Assembly: GCF_037975245.1 (NCBI RefSeq)
Contig: NC_092575.1
Coordinates: forward strand, 12,573,001-12,637,000
DNA length: 64,000 nt
Reading direction: 5' to 3'
Source of the DNA: Apostichopus japonicus
Lineage: Eukaryota > Echinodermata > Holothuroidea > Aspidochirotida > Stichopodidae
The notes under the pieces were generated by a model, which had not been told where the DNA came from, did not search any database, and saw nothing but the letters and a program-made list of their open reading frames with translations. Shown piece by piece: positions 1-10,900 of the stretch. Every line of letters starts with the position of its first letter. Position 1 is the first letter of the stretch. The position numbers and the translations under genes were made by a program.

Positions 1-194
1 TAGCCAAGACCTCGGGAAGAGAAAGAGGAACAGTCATAGTTAAAGCGCTGATCCCTATTATATACACATGGTAGCCAGTGACAGATCGAGGATTACGGAG
101 GGGGTTTGCGCCTCACCCTACCCCTTACACCGACAACTCCATTTTTGTCGTTTCCATTTTTCCTCTCTCACTAATGTATCTATATAAATACTAT

Positions 195-565
195 ATATGG
201 TCTATCATAAAGTGTGTGTGTGTATGGACGCCTTAAACAATTGTACAGTTGTGCTATATGGAACCAACTGTGGCTGTTCTTGAACTCGACCGAGTCGTCG
301 GGAACATGACGCATTTCGGGAAGGGGGCGACCGCCCCCCCCCCCCGAGCAAATTTTCTTTATGACATCGCTAGTAATTTCAAAATAGACAATGCTTAGAT
401 GCAACTTACAAGGCCTGGGAAGTCTCATTTCCAGCGATCTGGGAGGCATTTTCGGCCAAATTTTTTATTGAACGCTTCGCGCCAACACATGGTGGCGCTT
501 CGCTTAGATAGTTTGCCTACAGGCTTCACCCCTCTCTTGGCAATTACTCGCTACACGCCTGTTCG
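195..565. repeat. Repeat family B copy 1 with adjoining poly-C tract
   Basis: Positions about 405-565 match 1600-1765 closely. Shared elements are a 'tttccagcgatctgggaggc'-like core, a 'gctccacgccaacc..tggtggcgct' block and a 'gcttagatag' block followed by an 'acgcgcctg' end. A run of C lies at 335-348. The reading frame open across 399-860 is repeat DNA, not a gene. This looks like a short non-autonomous element, but no terminal repeats or target duplication were recognised. Confidence 0.55.
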
Positions 566-662
566 AATTTGTAAAGCAAAGAGCAGATATAACATCATAT
601 CAGTGAGCATTGAATGCATGTTCCACGATGAACAGCCTCAAAAACTGTCTTTGTGTGTAGTC

Positions 663-1086
663 AAAGGCGTAGGAGCCCAATTGGATTTGGGGGCTGTAAT
701 GACTTGCCCGAAAAAAAGCCAAAATTTTTCGCGCGCTAAGCGCGCGTTCAACATATCGATGCCAATATCATATAAGCAAGCATGGGTCATTACATTGCAT
801 GGCATCGTTTACCGTACGGTCCGTGAAAGTTGCACAGTATACCGCCGGATGCTAATGTAAACAACCAAATGTCTTATGTAGATGGAGAAAAAGCATACAG
901 ATCCATTTATGTCAAAACTCTCTTTTACAGTAGTAATGGCGAATTAGTCGGCCAAGCTTAGAACTTTAATTTAATTACCAATGAGATAATTTTTAAGCTA
1001 TTTATTTTTCTTTCAGTAGGTGCCCGAAAAAATGGTTGCGGGGGGGGGGGCTGCAGCCCCCGCCTCCTACGGGACCTACGCCTATG
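663..1086. mobile_element. Repeat family A copy 1 (non-autonomous element)
   Basis: The copy starts with 'ggcgtaggagcccaatttg' and ends with 'ctacgggacctacgcctatg', so the two ends are roughly inverted (GCGTAGGAG versus CTCCTACG/CCTACGCC). Inside are the family landmarks 'gtaatgacttgcccgaaaaa' near 697 and 'tttctttcagtaggtgcccg' near 1010, plus a poly-G/poly-C tract. Related copies lie at 51540-51915 and 52895-53190, and an inverted fragment sits inside the hAT MITE near 54640. No protein is encoded. A MITE-like nature is inferred from the inverted ends. Confidence 0.6.
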
Positions 1087-1599
1087 TGTGTAGTGTTCGG
1101 TTCGATATACCTGATATCGGAAATATCTGCTATTTTTCATTCCCTTCAACCAAGTTTTATAATAGCCATTATAAGAGGTTGCAATATTTATACACCAATA
1201 AATTAACTGTGTCTGAATTTTCGACAATTTCCTCACCAACATTCTTCATCATACTTTCCTCTACTCGTGCAATTTTGACCTGTCTGTTAGGGGTTCCAGG
1301 AGGTTTTTCTATATTGGTTGTCCATAGATTGAATTTTGTGCAACATTATGGGTATGTTTAAAAGTGATTTTATTCACGTGAAATCTGAATTTTCAAATTC
1401 TCAACAAATAATGGGCTTAAAACCTTGAAAAGTGGGGCTTTCGGATATTGTGGGCCGTGACGTAGAATTACCTACAAAAGCAATCATCCATAGGACATGC
1501 AATGAGGTCGAACATGATGTGTGACTGGTGACAATCTTCAAAAAGGTTATGGATGGAAAAAAACTTTTGGGAAATACTTGATTCTCAGGCAAAAGTGCA
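1087..1599. other. No recognised feature
   Basis: AT-rich sequence with short open frames on both strands, none with recognisable protein similarity, splice context or repeat partners elsewhere in the window. Confidence 0.5.
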
Positions 1600-1765
1600 C
1601 ATCTGGTTGGTCATTTTCAAGCCCGAGAAGTGCCATTTCCGGTGATCTGGGGGGTATCAAAACCAGAAATTTTCTTGTACGCTCCACGCCAACCGATGGT
1701 GGCGCTCTGCTTAGATAGTAATTCGCACCCCCCGGGTTAGAAAATCCTGGATACGCGCCTGGATA
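1600..1765. repeat. Repeat family B copy 2
   Basis: Second copy of the family at 405-565. Its end ('ccccgggttagaaaatcctggatacgcgcctgg') runs directly into the last Ig-coding sequence of the minus-strand Ig gene, so the element probably inserted at or next to that exon's 3' end and may have removed the normal splice donor. Confidence 0.6.
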
Positions 1766-4165
1766 ACCTTTGCAGTCTGGGAGTAATATGTCTCCCCATC
1801 AGTATATACACAGGTATATATTCCTTCAGCGTGAATGGTCACATCTGTGAAAGTCATAGTCCCATCTACGGAAAACTTGATAAATGATTTAACTCTCTGA
1901 TTTTGCCGCATCTGTCCATCAGATAAAAACATTAATATTTCAGAGCTAGTTATGTCGCCAACTTTTCAGAGAAGGGCCATTGTTTCTATGTCATGAGCAC
2001 ATTTAATGTCCAATCGTGTATGTGCGGCAGCGATATTTTCCATTGCTTCCATTTCTTGCCAAACCATTTCAGTTGGATTACTGATATCAAAGACCACGGT
2101 GCTTCCCGTACTCTTGAAACCTAACGCTGGACCACTTGCTGAACAGCTTACCGCTGTTAATGGCTTTTGCAAATGATTCGTTATATTTAACATAGAATAT
2201 GAAGAATACGTGAATCCTCCACTGGATGTACTGAATCCATCGATTTCCATTTCTTTTTCACGAGGACTGAATTCCCAAGAAAGTGTTATGGCTGGTCTAA
2301 CATGGCTGTAACTGCAACTTAATGTATCTGCATCCAAGGTGTTTACAAGACAGAGGCTGGTGTTAGGACAAGCACTAAAGTCGGGATGAAGTTGACCAGC
2401 ATTAACTGTGAAAGAGAGCATGGTTTATAATGTTTCAATAGCAGGATAGTTTGTGTGTGTGCGTGTGTGTCTTTGAGAGAGACATACTACAAAAGAGAGG
2501 GGTAAGTGGAGCGAGAGAGAGAGAGGGGGGGGGGGAGGGAGGTGAGGAAACAATGGAGCGAGAGTGCATGTAACGATAATCATCGAGTTCTATGTCTGTC
2601 CTTAAACCTACCTCTTAAAACTCCCTTTCCAATCAACCCTTATTTTTAATGAATCTAGCCCTAAATTATATATAAGATATATTAAGATATATAAATAAAG
2701 TTTAATTTGAGTTAAAGGATCTCGTAAATTGTAGTTTGACTTTCACAAGGAAGTCAAATCACATCTGAGGATGATCTTTACATGTAAGTATATTTTTAGT
2801 CTAACAAAGTCGCTTTTGGCGACACATTAACCTTAATTTCAAGAATATCATAATCTAAGGAAAATATATTACCACAATATTTTAGGAAACTGTTAAATTC
2901 TCTTTTCGTCTTAACGTGTATAAAGTTATACCAACTGGGATTGCATAGGTAATATGCGGTAGGATACGATTGTTGATTTACAAAAGGAATATATATATAA
3001 GTATAATTTTTGTTTATTTACAAATAACTGTGTGAAATCATTCCTTGTGTAGGAACAATATTTCTTTATCGTTACAGATAAATAATGTTCGAGAAAATGT
3101 TCCTGTAAATTTATACCGAGCAAGACAAGCTGTTAACCTACAACCAGAGTTGTGTTTATATAAATACAATTGTCGTGAATTTACAATTAATTATGTAATA
3201 TCTTAAATTATGCACAAACAACATTTTCTTTATAATTACAAAATTTATTAACATTTGTTCTGTGTATGAAAACAAGCACTACAAGGCAATACAATATGTA
3301 GACCTACAACATAAGTTGTGTTTAGAAAGATTAAATGTTGTAAAGTTACAGTAAAACCGTCATTTGTGCAGGAACACCAGATTTTATAGGGTTACAAAAA
3401 AATCATGTCTGTGGAAGAAAGTTTCTATGCCGGCACAATTATTTGTTACATTGTACCATCCCATTAACCTGTAATAGTTGCATTACTAAATGTGAAGTGA
3501 CAGCGGGAGTAGCAGGAAGAGTATTCACGCTATTATAAATTTCCTAACTTACACTCACAGTTAATCCTACAAACACATTTCTACTTCTCTGTTTTTAATA
3601 TCCTTAACATAATCGATTTATGGGAACAGGTGTGTGAGGATTCAGTGGGTTCATACATGAAGCTGTTGAAAACTAGGAAGCGACCATCCTTTGACTAAAG
3701 GATTCCTGTGAGAGATATACTATCAATCTGCGTTGGACGAGCTAACCAACATTAGAAAAAAGTATATAGGCAGAGAATCATTTAGTTTTCACTGAACTAT
3801 GAAGCAATGAGGAATATAACAAATATATACTTATCTATTGTTACAACGTTAACTTCAAAGTTCTTGGAAATTCTTCCACTGTCTACCAGAGTTACCAAAA
3901 ACACACGATCATGTGCGCTGGAGACGTTTGCTATCATTAGTGTTCCATTTTGGAAAACATCATAACTCTCGTTGGTGTAGCCCACCCCTGATGTTTTATA
4001 TTCACCATTCTCCTGTAGTTCCCTTCGAATGATTAAATTAGTTGAATCGGCGGGTGAGTCGTACCAGTACACTCCACGAAAGTCAACTGGGAAATGTACA
4101 TGACACCGTAGCACCGTGCCCGAATTGTACATACTGTATGTTGTCACAGGTCCACGATAATGGCT
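1766..4165 (-). pseudogene. Ig-superfamily surface protein, disrupted gene fragment
   Basis: Two coding blocks on the minus strand. The upstream block (about 4165-3848, after a TTCTTACAG acceptor) reads as a V-type Ig domain, with GTVLRCHVHFP...GVYWYDS giving the first Cys and Trp. The downstream block starts at 2405 after a TCTCTTTCACAG acceptor and reads to about 1766. It holds an Ig domain (DTLSCSY...LSWEF...AVSCSASG) and then a second V-like domain (RLDIKCAH...GIYTCVY). In this last domain a TGA at 1966-1968 stands exactly where the conserved Ig Trp is expected (MALL-stop-KVGD), with the same frame open on both sides. The two blocks do not join in phase with donors I can see, so an exon may be missing. 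No leader or membrane segment could be assigned. Either a recent pseudogene, a null allele or an assembly error. The family is clear, the ligand unknown. Confidence 0.72.
2406..3847. repeat. Simple repeats and degenerate ~160-bp tandem repeat in Ig-gene intron
   Basis: Contains (GT)n near 2450-2470 and (GA)n/poly-G near 2505-2540. Between about 2960 and 3420 there are three diverged units of about 160 bp. The phrase 'tgtgtaggaacaatatttc' recurs near 3049, 3212 and 3365 in altered form, and 'ctacaac..agttgtgttta' recurs near 3139 and 3303. The rest, 3421-3847, shows nothing recognisable. Confidence 0.45.
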
Positions 4166-5065
4166 CTGTAAGAATAAACATGGTCGCGGGAAACTTTAGT
4201 TCTTCCTTTGAACTTTGACATGAAGTGTAGAAGATGATGGCAATAGAAACTGCAAGAAAATGCTTACAACAATACACTACTTTACGAAATCTTTGATGTA
4301 TGAATAAGATACACCAGAACAGTAAATTTGTGTCCATAAGAATTTGATCAAATGAGAGACAGCTAAAGAATCAAAGCATTATCATTTGTTTTCAAGGAAT
4401 TGATTGATGTAATCACCGGGAAATAATCGTTTACGGATTCATCGATTACTTTACAGCTGTATTTACCTATGTGTTGGATCTTTATCGCATTCTGACCAAG
4501 TATAATATTCACATAATAAGATAGCAACCGTCCAAATCAAGACATCTAAGTGACAATTATTCGGTTGCTCCTACTGAGTAGGCTTTTCATGAGCCGCTTC
4601 ATCCAGTGCAAAAACATTGTGTTCGCTAATTTTAAGGAGAAATAAACCCTAGCTATTTTTGCATCCATTCTTACGTTTTGGCAGATGGTCTTTCTAGCAA
4701 TAGAAAAGCATAAAAATCCATTCTTTGAGATGAAAAAACGATTTGAATGTAGTTCATGTGTCGCGCCATTTTGTTTGAATTGAGTCAGTTCCCGGATGTA
4801 CCGTGACGAAAGCGACCCACTTGGCATATTTCAAGAAGAAATAGTTGCCAATCCCTAAAATAATTAGAATTGTACTTTCAACAATACTAATGAATAAAAT
4901 ATCGATCAAAAATTATCTTTTGTCTTTATTGATCTGTAAAAAATGCTTAACAAGTGTATACAATTTATTATTGTAACGAGTATCAGTGGAAAAACACAAA
5001 ATATAGAAAAGATAAGGACAACATGTAATGCTTTTAAATCCAACATAATATTTAGAATAGATATA
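4166..5065. other. No recognised feature upstream of the Ig fragment
   Basis: Should hold the leader exon of the Ig gene. A minus-strand frame from 4337 has a hydrophobic N-terminal stretch (HFLAVSIAIIFYTSC), but it is out of frame with the V domain and has no strong donor, so I do not call it. The remainder is AT-rich and featureless. Confidence 0.4.
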
Positions 5066-5067
5066 AC

Positions 5068-5113
5068 TACACGCTAGACAAATTTCGGACACCCTGGTCC
5101 TTCGTCAGGTGTA
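5068..5113 (-). ncRNA. Hammerhead-ribozyme-like motif at PLE 3' end
   Basis: On the minus strand: a 5' strand UACAC, then CUGACGA, an extra A, stem II GGAC/GUCC closing a six-base loop, GAAA, a tiny stem III region, GUC, then UAGC and GUGUA, which pairs with UACAC. The core CUGANGA...GAAA...GUC matches the hammerhead consensus. The extra A before stem II and the four-base bulge in stem I suggest a variant or decayed copy. PLEs are known to carry hammerhead motifs; activity here is inference. Confidence 0.45.
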
Positions 5114-5898
5114 AAAAGAGTGATTGAAATCACGTTAGTCTACCGTAAGCCCCAGACTGTTCAAAGTGCTTGAACCCGGAAAGAAAAGCCATATCGCTAT
5201 TGAGACCATGACAGTGTGAACGTACTTTAAGGATCAATTCGACTTCCTTCAAGTTTCTTTTATTGTGGTCAGACAGATTACCCAGGATTATGGCAAACTT
5301 AAGACAGTCGATATTGTGTTGTGGAAGATTAAAATGTTCAGCCACTGGAAAACTGGTTTTGTTGAGTCTGATTGTGCTTTTGTGATTATTAAGTCGTAGA
5401 AGAAAGGGAGTGGAGGTTTGGCCAATGTATTGTATATTAGGACAGAGAACACAAGTGATAAGATATATCACAAAGGGAGTGTCACAACTGATTGGACCTG
5501 GATGTAAACACACCCCTGAAGGAGAGAGCTGAATGTCAGGGTCCGTGATCATATGATGACAGACCTTACACCGGGGTTTACCACATTTAATATTCCCCTT
5601 GGGTTGGGAAGTTTCGGTGGAGGGTAAACGACTCCTAACAAGGATGCTGCGTAGGCTGGGAGGTTGTCTCCTAGTAACTACAGGGGGGTTAATAAAATTG
5701 TCACCCATATCGTCTCCCAAGTTCAACGTGTTCCATTCATTTTTGACCAGCCTACTGAATGGATCGACCTGATCGCTGTTCGTAACGACAAATGAAATAC
5801 GCTTCTCTTTCAACTCGCTATGTTGATTTTGAAGCAGTTTTTCCCTGGAAATTCTACAGACCTTATTAAGGGTTCTCGTAAATAATTTGTAGGGCTAA
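5068..5898 (-). mobile_element. Penelope-like retroelement, 5'-truncated, GIY-YIG endonuclease end
   Basis: The frame is open on the minus strand from about 5898 to its stop at 5130. It encodes the C-terminal part of a Penelope-like element (PLE) polyprotein. Visible parts are a Cys cluster in the linker (CGKPRCKVC, C-x4-C-x2-C) and a GIY-YIG nuclease core (FVIYLITC...IQYIGQT...LRLNNHK). A downstream helix-rich segment includes the 'ERN/E'-like KNLKEVELI region. In PLEs the reverse transcriptase precedes this domain; none of it remains, so this is a 5'-truncated insertion. The coding frame is intact over roughly 255 codons, so it is not very old. Just past the stop (5068-5113) lies a hammerhead-like motif, as known for PLE terminal repeats. 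The element lies between the Ig fragment and the (TA)n-separated units. Confidence 0.85.
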
Positions 5899-6045
5899 TT
5901 ACAATCAAGAAAGTGACCTATTAGGGTGGTTGATTGACTACGAAATTGTAGGGGATCGGAACAAGTGCATTTGTAACGAAGCCAACTCGAAATCACTTGT
6001 GATTCCTAAAGCTGGATCTCGAAAGAGATCCTTTGAACAGACTTT

Positions 6046-6094
<49 letters not shown>

Positions 6095-6302
6095 CAGTCC
6101 CAGATAAACCAACACAATTCCTTTGCAATTACGACGGAATCGGATTAAAATAATCCGGCGCGGATTAAAATAATCCGAATTTCTAAAACTTCTGCTCAAT
6201 TCACCAGAAATCAGTAAGTCGCTTTGCCTTTACAACCATGCCGAAAATCTTCTCTATAAAATAGTTTCAATTCCTGCTACTCCTTGTCACTTTCGGTGAT
6301 CA

Positions 6303-6341
6303 TGCACTGAAGAAGAGCTAGTTTTGCTCGAAAGCTCTGCA
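6303..6341 (+). ncRNA. Hammerhead-like motif, unit A
   Basis: Reads UGCA, then CUGAAGA, an extra A, stem II GAGC/GCUC with a seven-base loop, GAAA, GCUC and UGCA. The flanking UGCA strands are self-complementary and would form stem I, and the triplet before the 3' UGCA is CUC, an allowed NUH site. Stem III is minimal. Layout agrees with a type I hammerhead except for the extra A. Confidence 0.42.
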
Positions 6342-6459
6342 AAAACCAAACATTGGCAGTTTTACTTCCAATCACTTACCTTATTTAATTATTGTATCTC
6401 ACTCGAGATCCAGCCTTTCTCTAAGTGCAGCATAGTTGTTTAACAGTTTTTCCGTTATT

Positions 6460-6597
<138 letters not shown>

Positions 6598-6823
6598 AAA
6601 CATCAGAAACGATTTGCCGTCCCAGATAAACCAAAACAATTCCTTTACAATTACGACGGAATCGGATTAAAATAATCCGACGCGGATTAAAATAATCCGA
6701 ATTTCTAAAACTTCTGCTCTATTCAGCAGAAATCAGTAAGTCGCTTTGCCTTTACAACCATGCCGACATCTTCTCCATAAAACAGTTTCAATTCCTGCTA
6801 CTCCTTGTCACTTTCGGTGATCA

Positions 6824-6862
6824 TGCACTGAAGAAGAGCTAGTTTTGCTCGAAAGCTCTGCA
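6824..6862 (+). ncRNA. Hammerhead-like motif, unit B
   Basis: Exact repeat, 521 bp downstream, of the motif in unit A: same core, stem II and self-complementary flanks. Two identical motifs in one orientation would, if active, cut out a monomer RNA of unit length. Confidence 0.42.
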
Positions 6863-6972
6863 AAAACCAAACATTGGCTGTTTTACTTCCAATCATTTAC
6901 CTAATTCAATTATTGTATCTCACTCGAGATCCAGCCTTTCTCTAAATGCAGCATAGTTGTTTTTCCGTTTTT

Positions 6973-7108
<136 letters not shown>

Positions 7109-7130
7109 TATATATGTTCGAGATTTAAAC

Positions 7131-7917
7131 AACTGTACACGCCTCGTTAAGAACACTTTTAACTCTTATATATATATACATTATAACGAAAGTGAGTCCT
7201 TATCAAATATTTTCAGGAAATTGTGAACTTTTTCTCATTTTCCCAGTTGTCTCGATAAGCTTATCGCGATAAGCTTCAATAACCTATCAGTTTCATTCTC
7301 TAACTGAACTGTTGTTGATTTTTCAATTTCAATTTCAATTTCAAATAGATTTCTTATATGTTTGTACAAGATAAATTTAATGTTACATTATATGATATTT
7401 CAAAACTATACTTAAACTCAACGTCAAACTTTAAAATTCACAATTCAGTAAAAGTAAAACGTTAAGCTATATAATAAATGGACGCTCCATTAACTTTTAT
7501 ATATTACTTCAGAACAAAGTTGTTTCACATTAGAGACAGTTTACATATATTAACTTCGTTGATTTACCTGAATAGATTTGCAACGAAAAGATACAAGTAG
7601 CGCCTATCAGTTTCATTCTACAAATGTTATTACTCGGATATATATCACTTTCAATTTCAAATTTATTTCGCATAGGTTTGTGCGAGATAAATACAATATA
7701 ACATTATATTACATTTCAAAACTACCTGAAAAGATTTAGGACAAATGTCATTGATGTCAATCAAATGGCACGAACGCATGTTAGTATGTTTTAATAATTT
7801 TCATCCTTTTTGTTCGAAAATACAAGGGAAGTTAATTACTGTGGCGTTGCTAGATCGATCATAATAACTTATCTCATCTTGAAGCAAGTTCTGTTACAAC
7901 CTACGCTACCGGATCAA
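7131..7917. other. Region upstream of the adhesion GPCR, with duplicated block
   Basis: Holds a perfect 20-bp palindrome at 7257-7276 (aagcttatcgcgataagctt) and a short 'tttcaatttcaa' repeat near 7320. A ~170-bp block at 7420-7590 recurs in diverged form at 8222-8397 inside intron 1. No TATA box or other promoter element stands out before the start codon at 7918. Confidence 0.45.
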
Positions 7918-10900
7918 ATGGAGACTAATCATCTCCTGGTTGTTTGCATTATCGTGGTGCTAACCATAGGCTGCCAATCAACAGGTAAGTTACTTTCCAC
8001 AGTGTGATGGCGTTACAGTAGGCAGTCGATACAAAACGTAACAAATCATTACCTCACTGTCTTGTATGGAATATATTAGATTTGAATACAGATTATAACT
8101 GAAGGGATTCTATAAATGTCTATAATGTCTGCTTGAGATATATAACCATTAAGGAAAATCCTTTACAAGTGTACGTTAATACTTGCTGCCTTTTTTTAAT
8201 TATTAGTATCAAATCATGATCAAGCGTCAAACTTTAAAATTCACAATTCAGTGGAAAGTAAAACGTTGAGCCATATATTATATGAACGCTACATTAACTT
8301 TTATATTTGATGTTACTTCAGAACAAAGTTGTTTCACATAAGAGACAGTTAACTAATATTAACTTCGTTGATTTACCAGAATTGACTTGCAAGGAAAATA
8401 TACAAGCAGAGCAAATGATTCTTCTGGTGAAATGCATTGTAGAAATGTTCCAATAAACACAGTCGTATAACCAACTGACAAGGTAGGTGGTATGCGTCTT
8501 TACATGCGTCTTGCGCTGATTTTGATATTCCAGGTAAAAGATAAAATTTGCCTTGAAACAAACATCATGTGCTTTCAGGAGAGGTGTTTGACTTAACGCC
8601 TTTTGTTAAATTATCGCGAAAATTTGTTATGGAGAGATCCGTGTACCTCATATGACAAATTCGAACGGCTGTGCACAATGAATGTATATGCCTTTCAGGA
8701 AATGTTCCAAACTGATGCTCTCCTAGAGTAAAAATTAAAAAATAGTTAGATTTAATCTGTCCCATAAACTCCCACAGTTATTTATTGATGAAGACAACCC
8801 CCCCCCCCCCCCTCCAACCCAATCCCCTTTCAACCAGACACAAGTAAAATGCAATTTAGATTCCACTTGCATGGAGTATATTAGAGGTTATGTTTTATGG
8901 GATAGTTACAATGGTGATTAAACATAAAAGGTTATGTGCAATGTGCAGGGAAGCACATACCTTCCTCTTAACAGACAGGTCCTGGACCAGCTTGAAAACA
9001 GCCAATGCAGAAATTTCGCCTGAAGAAATTCAGACATATTAATTTGTAGCAATCATTGTCAATTTACACACTGGCAAATAACTGGCAATAATACTCATAA
9101 ATATTAAAAGAAGCTTGTTGTAACACTTCCGGTAAACTGCAAGTTAATTTTGAACATAATAACATGCACTCACAACTTTCAATAAGCTATCAGCTGTAGC
9201 AAGACTGCTTCCAGGAATTCCTTGCAGTGTAGTTTATGCCTTCAGTAAGGTAATTTGGAAAAGAAATCTTTGTTTTATTTTTACCAAGAATCTTATTCTA
9301 AACAACATTAAATTGTCATCAATCTATCAAAGCATACTGGGTGACGGACTAGCTTGGCTTTGAAAACATGCGCTACTTTAAAAATATCTAACATCTTACG
9401 TACTGAAAATCTACAAACGCAAGCCTCCACACTGGACAATCTTCCTGCATTACCCTTTCTTCGTCCAGATAAAATAACAGGGGGAAGATGTAGGCAGCAT
9501 TCTTCTGATCTTGTAAATGAATAAAAAGATGAAAAGTGTAAGCTCAGAGTTCCAACCAAAGAAATGATAATCTCCTTTAACCCTTTAAGATTTCAGACTT
9601 ATTATTCAAATGCATGAAGCTGAATCCATAGTTGCACATATGCATGATGAACAAACAGCCCCAATTGCAAGAAGTGTCAACACTTTTTAGTTCTCTGGTT
9701 TGACTTCAATATCACAATTCCATACACTTAATAGCTTAACATTGCACACAATAAACAACCCGTTTTTTTTTGTAACATTTTACCAGTTTGCACAGACATT
9801 AGATAAATTTGTTTGTTAAGCCACTTAAGAAACTGTTTAGACCAATAATGCTCATTCCTTGGACCAATTTTCCAACACCCAAATTAGCAACGTCATCTTT
9901 ATAGATCAAAACAACCACTAACGAATGACATCGTAGAAAATTACTGGGAAGAGCATGGAAAGGAAATAAATAGATTTACGCCCTTATTGAAACTTTTGTC
10001 AACAGGGCAGATTAGTAAAATATTAGAGAGCTAACTTAATTTCACAGACAGTTTGAAAGCAGCTAATAGTCCTCGAAACAAAGAATGCATCAACTAGGGA
10101 AACATTCCTTGTTCCTGAGTTGCAAATGATGGCACCAAGTCAAAAGCGACACTTGAACTTTCCAGTATTACAAATTACCTCTCTTCATTTGAATCATATT
10201 TTGATGTTGAAGCCTTGAATTATTGAAAATAGTGGATACAAAGGAGAAAAGGTTGGAAGGGAAAGGTTACTGTTGGAAGGCTGTGTTAAGGAACCAATAC
10301 ATTTATCACTATACCTACTCACGAATATTTTTGAAATGCATTATGCAAATGGTCCAATACACATACAGTATAAAGCGTATTCAAGAATGAAATGTGGTTA
10401 TAGCTCTAATGTAATGAATATCACCTTGGAGCTTACAGTCCGTTTAAAAGTAGTGCTATATGAAGTCGTATAACCAACTGACAAGGAGGCATGCGTCTTT
10501 ACAAATGCTAACCACTGGTAACTCTGGACAATTGAACGTACCATGTTGATAACAATAGAACAACACAACATCAAGACTGGCAAAAAAACAAACAACATAA
10601 TGCTTCTAGTGTTATTGCAATGAGGTGTAACTGAACTGAATATGACTAAGTTAACAGAAAAATTAACTTTACATATCATACTGTTTTTACACCATGCTTC
10701 ACAAGGCTATACACTCTGTAGAATAGCCAGTGCGTACTGGTTGATTTCAGTTATTAGAAGCACATGGGGTGCTTTCGTTTGTTATGACTCACATTCCGTT
10801 CATTACACACTCCAATATATTTTGCCTTGCAACAAACATCAAGTGATTTCAGGAGAGGTGTTTGACTTAACGCGTTTTGGTAAATCATCACGAAAACTTG

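Noticed and set aside
399-860. 153-codon plus-strand frame
   Set aside because: It runs through repeat families B and A, whose other copies are not open, and has no recognisable domain.
4083-4337. Minus-strand frame with a signal-like N-terminus and an Ig-like GATVSCTF phrase, as exon 1 of the Ig gene
   Set aside because: It overlaps the true V-domain sequence in a different frame, reaches a stop, and has no strong donor. The Ig-like phrase is a shifted reading of the real GTVLRCHVHF.
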